NCBI GenBank assembly: GCA_019448215.1
Contig: CP080408.1
Coordinates: 3,100,001 to 3,164,000 of the forward strand
DNA from: Thalassovita mediterranea
Lineage (GTDB): Bacteria; Pseudomonadota; Alphaproteobacteria; Caulobacterales; Hyphomonadaceae
Length of the DNA stretch: 64,000 bases
Direction of reading: 5' to 3'
Of this stretch, positions 28,829-38,255 are shown piece after piece; within the stretch, counting starts at the first letter, position 1; each line of letters begins with the position of its first letter. Under the pieces are notes generated by a model, which saw only the letters and a program-made list of their open reading frames with translations, did not search any database and was not told the DNA's origin. Position numbers and translations under genes: made by a program.

Positions 28829-30147
28829 GCGAGTTCTGACAGGCCGAGACAGTCAAGCAGCGCTTCTCGGGCCGTCTGGCACTCAATAGCGAAAGCAGTG
28901 TCAGCAAGGTCTGCGGCGACCAGTTTATCGCGGTAGGTCCTGGCGACGATGTCCTGCAGCTGGTCGATCTTGTCTTCGTCCAGCAGGACGCCCTGATTGC
29001 AGGCGGCAAGCTCTTCATCGGTCATCACGACGCGCAGGCGCAGGCAGGCAGGCCCGCCGCCATTGCGCATGGACTGGCGCACATCGACATACTGGACCCG
29101 GCCGATCGGGCCATTGCCTTCAACCATCTTCTCGCAGAAGGCGCGCGTCGATTCGGTTTCCTGCGTCTCAAGCGGCGCCAGGAGGACGAGACGGTCCTCG
29201 CCCGGCCATTTCAGAAGCTGCGAGTTGAACAGGTAGGATGTGATCGCGTCGCCGATCGGCACCTCGGCCTCAGGCACCATGACAGTCTTCAGCTCGAACA
29301 GGCCCTCACCCGCCTTGCGGATAGCGCTGAGGACAGCATCTGTCTCCTCAAAAGCGAGCTCATGATAGAAGAGCGTATCGAGTGAGCCGACGCAGACCAC
29401 ATCATTGTGGAAGGCGCCTGCATCGATGGCGGCGCGGGCCTGACGGGCAAAGATGCTGCGCTCTGGTGCCAGTGTATGCGCGCGGGCTATGCTTTCGGTG
29501 GCGAGCCTTGTCTGACGGGCCGGGAAGCCAACCGTGCTCTCGCCAGCCTCGCGGCCATAGACGAACACTTCAACGCCGGGCGCGCCATGATCGGCGCAAA
29601 GGCGGATATGATTGGCAGCGCCCTCATCGGCAAAGTCGGCATGGGCGGGCAGCGCGGCATGGATGCCGAACCGGTCCGTGTCGCCGAAGATGGAGATCAG
29701 CGTCGCGGTGGTGTCCGGATGCTCGATGGAGCGGTGCAACATGGTCGACAGGTTGGCGCTGGTGAGGTGCAGGCGTCCGTCGCTGGCATCAGCTGACGGC
29801 GACACGGTCGCTGCATTGGCCGCCCACATGGACGACGCGCTATAGGCGGCCTTGAGGATCTTTGGATGGGTGCGGGCCGCCGCCTCGATGATGTCAGCGT
29901 CGCTACCGGTGAAGCCGGCGGAAACGAGCAGGTCGAAGTTCGGGCGCGGCAGCGGCGGCAGGATGCCCTGTTTCAGACCAGCGCGAACCAGAAGGCGCAT
30001 CTTCTCAAGGCCCTGAATGGCGGCTTCGCGTGGATTGGAGACGTCGCCTTCATTGCGGGCGCTGGCGAGGTTGCCCTCCGACATGCCGCCATAATTGTGG
30101 CTCGGCCCGATCAGGCCGTCGAAATTGACTTCGTGTGCTGTGCTCAT
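28825..30147 (-). CDS. astB: N-succinylarginine dihydrolase
   Basis: 440-residue enzyme of the arginine succinyltransferase (AST) pathway, hydrolysing N2-succinylarginine to succinylornithine, CO2 and ammonia. Diagnostic sequence: EVNFDGLIGPSHNYGGMSEGN at the N-terminus, FHNDVVCVGS with the catalytic histidine, and GGPACLRLRVVM with the nucleophilic cysteine near the C-terminus. I chose ATG 30147 by similarity to family N-termini; a GTG at 30162 with a closer purine-rich site is possible. It is separated from astD by a gene on the other strand. Confidence 0.95.
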   Translation of the reverse strand: MSTAHEVNFDGLIGPSHNYGGMSEGNLASARNEGDVSNPREAAIQGLEKMRLLVRAGLKQGILPPLPRPNFDLLVSAGFTGSDADIIEAAARTHPKILKAAYSASSMWAANAATVSPSADASDGRLHLTSANLSTMLHRSIEHPDTTATLISIFGDTDRFGIHAALPAHADFADEGAANHIRLCADHGAPGVEVFVYGREAGESTVGFPARQTRLATESIARAHTLAPERSIFARQARAAIDAGAFHNDVVCVGSLDTLFYHELAFEETDAVLSAIRKAGEGLFELKTVMVPEAEVPIGDAITSYLFNSQLLKWPGEDRLVLLAPLETQETESTRAFCEKMVEGNGPIGRVQYVDVRQSMRNGGGPACLRLRVVMTDEELAACNQGVLLDEDKIDQLQDIVARTYRDKLVAADLADTAFAIECQTAREALLDCLGLSELA

Positions 30148-30254
30148 AAGGGCCGGATACACTGCCCTGCCGCATGATGGAAGCCGCTCATGGACACAGC
30201 GTCCTTGCCGCGCGCATTATCGCTGACATCTATCCCTCACGAGGAAACGCCACC

Positions 30255-30791
30255 ATGAAGCTGACCCCAACGCTCGCTGCCGCCGTCTTTTTTGTCCCTG
30301 GCATGACCGCCCAGGCACAGACGTTGCCTGATGCTTTCACGCCCGGTCCCGTGATCGAGGAGTTTGGGCCGTCTGCGACGGTCGAAGATGCCCTGCCCCT
30401 CGCCAAAGACGTCGAACTGAAAGTCGCTTTCGACATTGCCGATACCGAAGAGCGCGGTGCGGTGAACCGTCAGTTCGAGACGGTTGCTCGCTTTCTCAAT
30501 ATGCATGCGCGGGCTGGTGTAGACCGGAATGCGATCAAACCCGCCATCGTGGTTCATGGGGGCGCGGCTCAATACCTCGTCCAGCCCAGCCCGACCGAAG
30601 ATGCCACCGACACGACCCGTCTCGTCATCGCCTTGCTAGACGCGGGCGTGCCGATCTTTCTCTGCGGACAGACGGCGGCCGCACGGGGGCTCACCAGGGA
30701 TGACCTCCTTCCCGGTGTCGAGCTCTCGCTGTCGGCTATGACCGCACATGCGCAGCTCGCGCAGGACGGCTATTCGCTTAATCCGTTCTAA
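30255..30791 (+). CDS. Exported DsrE-family protein
   Basis: 178-residue protein with an N-terminal signal peptide (MKLTPTLAAAVFFVPG, ending near AQA). The rest has the DsrE/DsrF-like pattern: ARFLNMHARAGV, PAIVVHGGAAQYL, IALLDAGVPIFLCGQTAAARG with a single cysteine, and the C-terminal GYSLNPF. Exported relatives are proposed to act in sulfur or redox chemistry; the role here is unknown. Start ATG at 30255 with GAGGAAAC upstream. It sits on the plus strand between astD and astB, and its stop is 3 nt from the astD stop. Confidence 0.85.
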   Translation: MKLTPTLAAAVFFVPGMTAQAQTLPDAFTPGPVIEEFGPSATVEDALPLAKDVELKVAFDIADTEERGAVNRQFETVARFLNMHARAGVDRNAIKPAIVVHGGAAQYLVQPSPTEDATDTTRLVIALLDAGVPIFLCGQTAAARGLTRDDLLPGVELSLSAMTAHAQLAQDGYSLNPF

Positions 30792-30794
30792 GAA

Positions 30795-32249
30795 TTAGCC
30801 CGGAAACCCTTGTGCCTTCAGGCGTGTGGCCTGATCGGCGGTCTGGCTTGCCTGTGGCCAGGCGCAATAGTCAGCCGCGTAATAGGCGCCGGGGCGGAAA
30901 TTGCCTGACAGGCCGGGGCCGCCAAAGGGCATGTTGCCAGAGGCGCCCGCGGTCGGCCGGTTCCGATTCAGGATACCGGCGCGCATCTCATTGTGAGCAC
31001 GCAGCCAGAGCGCATCATCGTCGCTGACAAGCCCGCCGGACAGGCCGAAGCGGGTGTCGTTCGCGTGTGCAATGGCGGCGTCGAAATCCTTCACGCGGTG
31101 GATCTGGATGAGCGGGCCGAATAGCTCTTCATCCGGCACGTTGCTCGCATCGGTGACGTCGATGACGCCAGCCGAGACGAACCCGCCGCCGCGGTCCATG
31201 CGCTTCAGACGGCGTAGCGATTTACCGCCCGCCTTGGACAGCATGGTCTGAAAGTCGACGGCGGCCTGCGCAGCGTCTTCGGACACGAGCGGCCCCATGA
31301 AGATGTCATCTTCGTCCCATGCGCCGATCTTGAGGCCGCGCGCGCGCTCCACGATGGCGTCGATCACCGACTTGCCGAAGGCGTTGTCAGGCACATAGAC
31401 GCGGCGGGCGCAGGTGCAGCGCTGGCCGGTCGTCAGGAACGCCGACTGGGCGGCGATGTCGCCAGCCGCTTCGGCGTCTGCCGGATCCCACACGATGAGC
31501 GGATTATTGCCGCCCATTTCGAGCGCGAGGATGATGTCTGGACGGCCCGCGAAGTGGCGGTGGAAGGCGGTGCCAGTCTTGGCGGACCCTGTAAACAGCA
31601 CGCCGTTCACGTCTGCATCGAGCAGCGCCGCGCCCGTATCGCGTCCGCCATTCACGACGTTGAGAACGCCTTCAGGAAGGCCCGCCGCCTCGAAGCAGTC
31701 GACTATGATCTTCGCGACGGAAGGCGCGAGTTCTGATGGCTTGAAGACGCAGGTGTTGCCTGCGAGCAGCGCCGGAACGATATGGCCGTTCGGCAGGTGG
31801 CCGGGGAAATTGAACGGCCCGAATACGGCCATGACGCCATGCGGGCGATGGGTCAGGTGCGCGCCGCCGAAGGCAGTGTCCTGGCTGCGGCCACCGGCGC
31901 GTTCCACCTGCGCCTGAATGGAAACAGCGATCTTGCCCTTCATCGCGCCGGCTTCGGCTACCGATTCCCAGCGGGCCTTGCCCATGTCTTCGCTGATGGC
32001 TTTTGAGATGTCGTCGGTGCGCTTTTCGACCTCTGCCGCATAGGCTTCGAGGATGCGGGTGCGGGTGTCCTGCGGGACATGGCGCCACGCGCGCCCCGCG
32101 TACTGCGCGGCCTCTACCGCGTCATTGACCTGCGCCGTGCTTGCCGCCTGGCCTTCCCAGCTTGTCTCCCCTGTCGCCGGAGAGGTCTTCTCGAACCAGT
32201 CTCCGTCGCCAGTGTGCCACTTGCCGTTAATGTACGTGCCTTTCGCCAT
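30795..32249 (-). CDS. astD: N-succinylglutamate 5-semialdehyde dehydrogenase
   Basis: 484-residue NAD-dependent aldehyde dehydrogenase of the AST pathway. The N-terminus MAKGTYINGKWHTGDG and the active-site segment TTGQRCTCARRVYVP (catalytic cysteine about C278) are typical of AstD; LEMGGNNPLIVWD holds the general-base glutamate. It follows astA by 9 nt on the same strand. Oxidises succinylglutamate semialdehyde to succinylglutamate. Confidence 0.95.
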   Translation of the reverse strand: MAKGTYINGKWHTGDGDWFEKTSPATGETSWEGQAASTAQVNDAVEAAQYAGRAWRHVPQDTRTRILEAYAAEVEKRTDDISKAISEDMGKARWESVAEAGAMKGKIAVSIQAQVERAGGRSQDTAFGGAHLTHRPHGVMAVFGPFNFPGHLPNGHIVPALLAGNTCVFKPSELAPSVAKIIVDCFEAAGLPEGVLNVVNGGRDTGAALLDADVNGVLFTGSAKTGTAFHRHFAGRPDIILALEMGGNNPLIVWDPADAEAAGDIAAQSAFLTTGQRCTCARRVYVPDNAFGKSVIDAIVERARGLKIGAWDEDDIFMGPLVSEDAAQAAVDFQTMLSKAGGKSLRRLKRMDRGGGFVSAGVIDVTDASNVPDEELFGPLIQIHRVKDFDAAIAHANDTRFGLSGGLVSDDDALWLRAHNEMRAGILNRNRPTAGASGNMPFGGPGLSGNFRPGAYYAADYCAWPQASQTADQATRLKAQGFPG

Positions 32250-32258
32250 AGCGCTTGC

Positions 32259-33281
32259 CTAGCTCCTTAGCCAAAGTCTTGCTGTGCTGCCTGATTGCAG
32301 CTTCAGGCGGTCCAGAACCGCCTTCGATGTCACGAACTCATTCTCGCCGCGACTTTCCCCTTCGATGAGGCTGACCCGGATATCGTTGAAGTGGTCATTC
32401 GATACAATACCGCTCTCACCGCTCGCCTCACCTTCGATGAGGGTCACGATGCGGCTCTCGCGGATGGTGCGGATGAGTTTACGTGGCGCGGCGACCAGTG
32501 GGCCACCATCGAAGATATCCACCGTCCGCTCAAACCGGAAACCTTCCCATTCGAGCAGCTTGAGCGCGCCGACACCGTCGGAGTGACAGCGGCCAATAAC
32601 TTCACGTGCCTCTGGCGGCAGAAGGTCCACATAGATCGGATATTTCGGCATCAGGTCGAGGATGAACTGATTGTCCGAGACGGCAGACAGAATGTCGGCC
32701 TCACTGAAGCTCATGCGGAAGAAGTGCTGGCCGATCGCATCCCAGAATGGGGTCTCGCCCTTGGCGTCGACCACACCGCGCAGTTCTGCCAGCACCATGT
32801 CGCCGAAGCGTTCAGGATAGGAGGCCATGAGGAGATAGCGCGACTGGGCTGCCAGCCGCCCTGCCCCGCCGCCGCGATGGGCAGACCGCAGAAACAGCGT
32901 GCCGACCTCGGTGAAGCCGACAAACTCATTGGTCAGAATCAGCGCGTCCATATTGTGACGCCGGTCAGCGGCCTGGCTTGCCTGCGCGAGCGTGATCACG
33001 CGATAGTTGAAAAAGGGCTGGTCGATACCCGTCCCTGCCTTCACAGCGCTGCACCCACCAATTTCGCCGGTCTCATGATTGACCATCATCATGAGATACT
33101 TGCCGTATTGCGGCTGATCGATTTCGCCCGCGAAGGACTTCTCGGATTTCTCCAGCCGTTCGCGGATAATGCCTTCATGCACAGGCAGGCTGGTAAAGCC
33201 CGGTCCCGATTCTTCAGCCAGCGTCATCAGCGCGTCGAAATCGTCCCGCCGCGCTGGCCGCATGACGTATGGGGCTGTCAT
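32259..33281 (-). CDS. astA: Arginine N-succinyltransferase
   Basis: 340-residue acyltransferase, first enzyme of the AST pathway: arginine + succinyl-CoA to N2-succinylarginine. Starts MTAPYVMRPARRDDFDAL; contains SGPGFTSLPVHEGIIRERL, GGCSAVKAGTGIDQPFFNYR and the GHRGGGAGRLAAQSRYL-like region (seen as SAHRGGGAGRLAAQSRYL). Its start codon overlaps the stop of the M20 gene by 4 nt. Confidence 0.95.
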   Translation of the reverse strand: MTAPYVMRPARRDDFDALMTLAEESGPGFTSLPVHEGIIRERLEKSEKSFAGEIDQPQYGKYLMMMVNHETGEIGGCSAVKAGTGIDQPFFNYRVITLAQASQAADRRHNMDALILTNEFVGFTEVGTLFLRSAHRGGGAGRLAAQSRYLLMASYPERFGDMVLAELRGVVDAKGETPFWDAIGQHFFRMSFSEADILSAVSDNQFILDLMPKYPIYVDLLPPEAREVIGRCHSDGVGALKLLEWEGFRFERTVDIFDGGPLVAAPRKLIRTIRESRIVTLIEGEASGESGIVSNDHFNDIRVSLIEGESRGENEFVTSKAVLDRLKLQSGSTARLWLRS

Positions 33282-34534
33282 TCCATCAGCGCCTTTATCT
33301 TCGCCGCATCGATGCGGCCATCAGCAAACCTGTTGAGGAGCAGCGCCGAAAGCTGAGCCCGCTCCACCAGGCTGGACATGACGACATATTCCTCGCTGGA
33401 ATGGATGCGCCCGCCCATGACGCCAAGCGTATCGACGTTCGGGACGCCTGCCGCGAAGATATTATTGCCTTCGCAGACGCCGCCCGTGTCCTCAAAGGTC
33501 AGCTCCAGTCCAAGCGCCGACCCGGTTTGCGCGACCGCATCAAAGAGAGCCTGCTGCGCATCATTACGCGGCTTTGGAGGACGGTAGAAACCACCATGCA
33601 GATGGCCTGTAATGCCGTCGCGAGCTGTCGCTTCCCGGAAGATCCGCTCGACCTCCCAGGTTGCCCACTGCGCTGCATCAGCGTCCGGTGCCCGCGCGCC
33701 GAAGCGCACAATAGCAAGGTCCGGCACGATATTGACCGCGCCGCCGCCATCGATTGCGCCGACATTGAAAGAAACGCCTTCGCGCCGCCCGTTGAGGGCT
33801 TCAAGATCGACAACGGCGTGCGCTGCCGCTTCAAGTGCGCTGCGGCCGTCTTCCTTGGAGCGGCCAGCATGGGCAGAGCGCCCGTGCAGGACGATGTCGA
33901 AAACGGCAGACCCCTTGCGCCCACCCGACATGGCCCCCGTTTCCATGCACGGCTCATATGTCATGCCGACCAGAGCGCCGGACGACGCCGCCTCTTTCAG
34001 GGCGCCAGCGCTTGCGAAATTACCAATCTCTTCGTCTGGCGAAATCACGATCTGGTAGCCGAGCTTGTCCTTTAGCGGACCCGCCTCAAACGCCTGCAGT
34101 GCGCCAAGCATGACGGACAATCCGCCCTTCATATCGGCGAGGCCGGGGCCATTCTTGCGGCCCTCACCAAGGTCCTTGATCTCGGTGAACGTGCCCGGCG
34201 GGAAAACCGTGTCGTAGTGCCCGCTCATCACGACCTGCACAGGGGCCTTTGGCCGCGAGGTCACGCGGAGAATCGGACCTGTCTCGAAGTCGACAGCTTC
34301 GCCCCTCTCATCCACCTTTTCAAAAGGCTGGGATTTTTCCAGCTTCACCTCTGCATCGAGCGCGGAAAAGGCATCAGCCAGCTTCGGCGCCAGCGTCTTC
34401 AACCCGCCTGCATTCCAGCTTCCGGTGTTGATCGCCGCCCAGTCGAGCATGCGGGACGCCATCTCGTTTTCGGCCGCCGCAATTCGTTCGCAGACGGCTT
34501 CGTCTTCAGAATTTTTCTTGCCTAGATCAGTCAT
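33278..34534 (-). CDS. M20-family metallopeptidase in the arginine succinyltransferase operon
   Basis: 418-residue di-zinc hydrolase of the M20 (glutamate carboxypeptidase/deacylase) family. Metal and catalytic residues: SGHYDTVFP, GPGLADMKGG, SPDEEIGN and the late IHSSEEYV. It is the first gene of the operon M20-astA-astD. No AstE (succinylglutamate desuccinylase) gene is in the window; the M20 fold removes N-acyl groups from amino acids, so it could replace AstE. That is an inference from position. I chose ATG 34534 (MTDLGKKNSED); an ATG at 34549 (MKPRSM) is equally possible, as no ribosome-binding site decides. Confidence 0.85.
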   Translation of the reverse strand: MTDLGKKNSEDEAVCERIAAAENEMASRMLDWAAINTGSWNAGGLKTLAPKLADAFSALDAEVKLEKSQPFEKVDERGEAVDFETGPILRVTSRPKAPVQVVMSGHYDTVFPPGTFTEIKDLGEGRKNGPGLADMKGGLSVMLGALQAFEAGPLKDKLGYQIVISPDEEIGNFASAGALKEAASSGALVGMTYEPCMETGAMSGGRKGSAVFDIVLHGRSAHAGRSKEDGRSALEAAAHAVVDLEALNGRREGVSFNVGAIDGGGAVNIVPDLAIVRFGARAPDADAAQWATWEVERIFREATARDGITGHLHGGFYRPPKPRNDAQQALFDAVAQTGSALGLELTFEDTGGVCEGNNIFAAGVPNVDTLGVMGGRIHSSEEYVVMSSLVERAQLSALLLNRFADGRIDAAKIKALME

Positions 34535-34678
34535 GCTTCTTGGTTTCATGGGACGTGAAGAACTGCAAGCCCGTCGCTGGCAGCTTTTGCGGCGTTTGCG
34601 CGCGAGGTGGCCCTCACGGTTAACAATCGAGACAGCAGCGTCTAGGAGAAGCGCTTGCAATGCTCAGGAGACAAGACT

Positions 34679-35428
34679 GTGAGACGACTTTTTGGGTTCG
34701 CCGCCCTTGCCGGCCTTTCCCTCGCCCCCGCCGCTGCAGCAGATGACGGCTGGACAGGTGAAGGCTCTTTCTCGGCCGGGTACACGACCGGTAATACCGA
34801 GACGGCTGATCTTGGGCTCGGCGTAAAGCTGAACCGGGAACTCGGCTTCTGGACCTATAGCGGCGAAGCCTCGGTCGAATATGGCGAAACCGACTCTGTC
34901 GAAACCCGCAACCGTATCTTCCTTGCCGGCGAAGTGGACCGCCAGCTCGGCGACAAGCTCTTCGCTTTTGCCCGCACCTCCTATGAGAAGGACGAATTCT
35001 CCGGTTTCGATTCGCGCGTGTTTGTAGGCGGCGGCCTCGGCTACCAGGTCATCGAGAACGAGGCGACGAACTGGTCGGTTCAGGGTGGTCCCGGTATCAA
35101 GATTGACGAAGTTCAGGCCACCACGACTGTTCGCAATGGCGTGCCGGTCATCGTTCCAGCCTCGACTGAGCAGTCGCTGTCCGTCGTCGGGCGCTCTGAA
35201 TTCTCGCACAAATTCAATGAGGCGGTGAGCTTCTCGAACAATTCCGACGTGATCTATGCGAGCGAGTCGACGCAATTCGTGAACGTCACCGCGCTGACCG
35301 CCGCACTGACAGATGCCTTCTCGGCGCGCTTTTCATTCGATGTGCGCCATGACACGAATCCGCCGCCTGGATTTGAGGCGACGGATACGGTCACGCGCGC
35401 ATCGCTGGTTTATGCGTTCGGCGGATAG
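34679..35428 (+). CDS. DUF481/YdiY-type outer-membrane protein
   Basis: 249-residue exported beta-barrel protein. GTG start at 34679 with AGGAG 8 nt upstream; an ATG at 34655 lacks such a site. A signal peptide (FAALAGLSLAPAAA) is followed by GWTGEGSFSAGYTTGNTET, diagnostic of DUF481 (salt-induced outer-membrane protein family), then regular amphipathic strands to a terminal ASLVYAFGG. The function is poorly known. Divergent from the M20-ast operon and convergent with the PLP enzyme gene. Confidence 0.85.
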   Translation: MRRLFGFAALAGLSLAPAAAADDGWTGEGSFSAGYTTGNTETADLGLGVKLNRELGFWTYSGEASVEYGETDSVETRNRIFLAGEVDRQLGDKLFAFARTSYEKDEFSGFDSRVFVGGGLGYQVIENEATNWSVQGGPGIKIDEVQATTTVRNGVPVIVPASTEQSLSVVGRSEFSHKFNEAVSFSNNSDVIYASESTQFVNVTALTAALTDAFSARFSFDVRHDTNPPPGFEATDTVTRASLVYAFGG

Positions 35429-35434
35429 GGCCGC

Positions 35435-36724
35435 CTAGACTTTCTCCAGGGCCTGTTCGAGGTCGACCAGAAGATCTTCTGGTGCCTCGACGCCCACCGA
35501 GAAGCGGATCAGGCCGTCGGTGAAACCGATCCGCTTGCGGATCTCTTCATCGACGCCTGAATGCGTCGTCGACCCCGGGTGGCACATCAGGCTTTCCGTA
35601 CCGCCAAGGCTAACTGCCAGCTTCACGAGCTGCAGGTTGTCGAGGAGCCGGAAAGCCGCTTCCTTGCCGCCTTTTACATCGAACGAGAAGGTTGAACCGG
35701 CCGCCTCGCACTGTTCGTCGAACACCTTGCGCTGCGGGTCACCTTCTTCGAGGAAGGCTGGGTACATCACCTTCCCGATCTTCGGATGGTCGCGAAGGAA
35801 TTCGGCGCAGATGCGGGCATTGTCGAACGCCTTTTCCATACGCATGCGCACCGTCTCCAGCGAGCGGGTCAGCAGCCAGCAAGTGTGGGCATCCAGCGTC
35901 GTGCCGAGATAGTTACGGACGCGGCGGATCTTGGCGATCACGGCTTCGCTGCCGATCGCTGCGCCGCCGACCAGATCGGAGTGACCGCCGATATATTTGG
36001 TGAGCGAGTAGAGCGCGATATCAGCGCCATGCTTGATCGGCAGGTGGCCAATCGGGCCCATCATCGTGTTGTCACACATGATGATCGGGCGATGCCCAGT
36101 TTCCTTCTCGATCGTGTCAGCGACGCGCTTGCAGGCCGCGATATCAACCAGCGCATTGGTCGGGTTGGCCGGCGATTCGGTGAAGATGACGCTCAGCGGG
36201 CCGGTCTTGGCTGCCTCGCGCGCCCGCTCAAGGATCTTTTCCTCACTGGCCCAGGCATCCATCTCGAACGGCGTCACGCCAAAGTCCGGCATGAAGCTGC
36301 GCATGAAGACCTCGGTACCGCCATAGAGTGGGCTGGAGTGAAGGATGGTGGTCCCTGCCCCGGCGCAGGCGAGCAGCGCCGTCGTGATCGCGCCCATGCC
36401 TGATGAGAAGACCAGTGCCATCTCACCGGCATCATAAAGCGTGAGACGGTCTTCGAGCACTTCCATGTTCGGATTGTTGAAGCGCGTATAGATGAGGTCG
36501 GCTTCTTCCGGGTCATCTGCGAGGCGCTTGCCAGCCAGCTGGCGGAACAGCGCTTCGCCATCGCGGGCCGATTTGAAGGCGAAGGTCGACGTCATGAAGA
36601 TTGGCGGCTTGATCGAGTTCTCCGACATGGCCGGATCAAAGCCGTAGCCCATGACGAGGGATTCCGGTTTCAGCTTGTGCTCACCAATCTTGCGCTTGCG
36701 ATAATGTTTGTCTGGCTTGCTCAT
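35435..36724 (-). CDS. Cystathionine gamma-synthase/methionine gamma-lyase family PLP enzyme
   Basis: 429-residue fold-type I pyridoxal-phosphate enzyme of trans-sulfuration or methionine degradation. The cofactor lysine is in YSLTKYIGGHSDLVGG (about K243). Other family signatures: YTRFNNPNMEVLEDRL, FSSGMGAITTALLA, HPGSTTHSGV and GLIRFSVGVE. The N-terminus (about 25 residues, MSKPDKHYRKRKIGEHKL) is longer than in classical MetB and resembles a subgroup annotated only at family level, so substrate and direction are not set. An imperfect inverted repeat lies upstream. Confidence 0.9.
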   Translation of the reverse strand: MSKPDKHYRKRKIGEHKLKPESLVMGYGFDPAMSENSIKPPIFMTSTFAFKSARDGEALFRQLAGKRLADDPEEADLIYTRFNNPNMEVLEDRLTLYDAGEMALVFSSGMGAITTALLACAGAGTTILHSSPLYGGTEVFMRSFMPDFGVTPFEMDAWASEEKILERAREAAKTGPLSVIFTESPANPTNALVDIAACKRVADTIEKETGHRPIIMCDNTMMGPIGHLPIKHGADIALYSLTKYIGGHSDLVGGAAIGSEAVIAKIRRVRNYLGTTLDAHTCWLLTRSLETVRMRMEKAFDNARICAEFLRDHPKIGKVMYPAFLEEGDPQRKVFDEQCEAAGSTFSFDVKGGKEAAFRLLDNLQLVKLAVSLGGTESLMCHPGSTTHSGVDEEIRKRIGFTDGLIRFSVGVEAPEDLLVDLEQALEKV

Positions 36725-36746
36725 CAGAGGTGTCCTTTGAATTGAT

Positions 36747-36764
36747 TGGTTGCAACTGAAACCA
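36747..36764. promoter_or_regulatory. Imperfect inverted repeat upstream of the PLP enzyme gene
   Basis: TGGTTGCAACTGAAACCA, arms matching at 7 of 9 positions. On the minus strand its core GTTTCAGTTGCAAC shares GTTTCA, then G and AAC at the same spacing, with the perfect repeat upstream of the dioxygenase gene at 6148-6169. Possible site for a shared regulator. Confidence 0.4.
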
Positions 36765-36805
36765 TTTAGCGGCCGGGTTCAAGCATTCCCCTGTGAGCCG
36801 AAATG

Positions 36806-36836
36806 AAAAACCCCGGCGCCTTTGCAAGCGCCGGGG
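36806..36836 (-). terminator. Rho-independent terminator of the TPR gene
   Basis: CCCCGGCGC stem with perfect 9-nt complement GCGCCGGGG and an 8-nt loop, followed on the minus strand by TTTTT. Lies 27 nt after the TPR gene stop. Confidence 0.85.
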
Positions 36837-36863
36837 TCGATGTCTTCTGGATTTGGCTGGCGC

Positions 36864-38255
36864 CTAGCTGCCGCTGATCCGCTGGAATTCGGCGCGGGCC
36901 TCAGCGAGGCGCTCATCGACCGTTGAACAGGCTTCAGGCGCATTGCCTTCACCCAGAACGGCGAGCTGCTCACAGCGACGCTTTTCGTTCTCGGTGTCCT
37001 GCACGAGGCTCTGGGCTTCGAAGCGGACAAGCGCAGCTTCGGTCTGCTCTTCAGAGCGCATGAAATCGAGCCAACCGCGGCCACCACGATTGTTGGCGTT
37101 GGAGAAGGCTTCACGAGCGCCAGCACGGTCGCCGCGCTCATAACGTGATTGACCGATCAGGACCCAGGCAAGACCGCGATCCTGAACGCCGCCGGTATTC
37201 AGCGCGCGGGTCAGTGCTTCTTCGGCTTCTGCCCATTCCTGAAGCTCAGCATAGGAGCGGCCGAGGCGCTCATACATCGCGCCGCTATTGTTCATGCGGG
37301 CTGCTTCCTCAATCACCGGAATGGCGCGGTCGAACTCACGTGCCACCTGATAGAGGTTGGCGAGAAGTTCCATCCGCTCATACGTCTTGGAAACGCGGCC
37401 GGCATTCATTTCCTTCTCGAGGACCTGAGCGGCCTGATAAGGCGCGTTGAACCGGTTGTAGAAGTTCACGATGCGCATGATCTCGTCCTCTTTGGTGAGG
37501 ATACCGCCGAGATACATGGCTTTCTGGACTTCGAACGCCTTGCGCTCCTGCTCACCAGCGAAATAGTCGCCAGCGATCGCGTCCCACAGACGACGCTCAT
37601 TCGGGTTACGGGCGAGAAGCGTCTCAAGAAGCTCCGCCTTCTTCGCGCGCTGGCCGGTCTCGTCATAGAGGAAGATCAGGAAGTCATAGACCTGACGCTC
37701 TGCGTTCGGACCATCAGTGCGGAAGACTTCTTCGGCCCAACGAAGCGCTTCCTGATTGCGGCCGAGCTTCTGGTTGACCACAGCAAGCTGCCACTTGCCG
37801 TCGCGGTCTGGCGTACCGCCAGCCTGGGTCCACTTCTGAGAGTATTCCAGCGCCTTTTCCAGATTGTTCTGGCTCAGATAGATCTGGAAGATGTTGTAAT
37901 AGGTGTTCTTGCGCTCGCTGGCGGGAATGTAGCCCTGGTTGATAGCCTGTTCGAGATCGCGAACGGCGCCTGCATAGTCGCCTGCTTCGATCTTGATCGC
38001 GGCACCCAGCTTCAGAATCGCGCCCTGCTCATAGCAGTTCAGCTCCTGATTACGCAGCTGGTTCAACGCACTGAGAGCGGCCTGCGGATTATCATTCTGC
38101 AAAAGCTCGGTTTCGGCTTTCAGGTAAAGCTCGCCAGTCGTCGAGCTGAATTCGGTGGCTTCGCAATTAGCGCCCTGGGCCATTGCGGCGCCGGCGCCCA
38201 TGACAGACATCGCGCCAACAATGACTGCGCTTTTCAGTACGGTCTTGAATCCCAT
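36864..38255 (-). CDS. Exported tetratricopeptide-repeat protein of the TonB locus
   Basis: 463-residue periplasmic protein. The signal peptide ends GAAMAQG. The rest is made of TPR-like helix pairs (for example YAGAVRDLEQAINQGYIP, NLEKALEYSQKW, EEALTRALNTGG, then RYERGDRAGAREAF). In TonB2-type systems of other proteobacteria a periplasmic TPR protein is encoded with tonB and exbBD and assists energy transfer; the same role is likely. It is 200 nt downstream of the second tonB on the same strand and ends at a terminator. Confidence 0.88.
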   Translation of the reverse strand: MGFKTVLKSAVIVGAMSVMGAGAAMAQGANCEATEFSSTTGELYLKAETELLQNDNPQAALSALNQLRNQELNCYEQGAILKLGAAIKIEAGDYAGAVRDLEQAINQGYIPASERKNTYYNIFQIYLSQNNLEKALEYSQKWTQAGGTPDRDGKWQLAVVNQKLGRNQEALRWAEEVFRTDGPNAERQVYDFLIFLYDETGQRAKKAELLETLLARNPNERRLWDAIAGDYFAGEQERKAFEVQKAMYLGGILTKEDEIMRIVNFYNRFNAPYQAAQVLEKEMNAGRVSKTYERMELLANLYQVAREFDRAIPVIEEAARMNNSGAMYERLGRSYAELQEWAEAEEALTRALNTGGVQDRGLAWVLIGQSRYERGDRAGAREAFSNANNRGGRGWLDFMRSEEQTEAALVRFEAQSLVQDTENEKRRCEQLAVLGEGNAPEACSTVDERLAEARAEFQRISGS

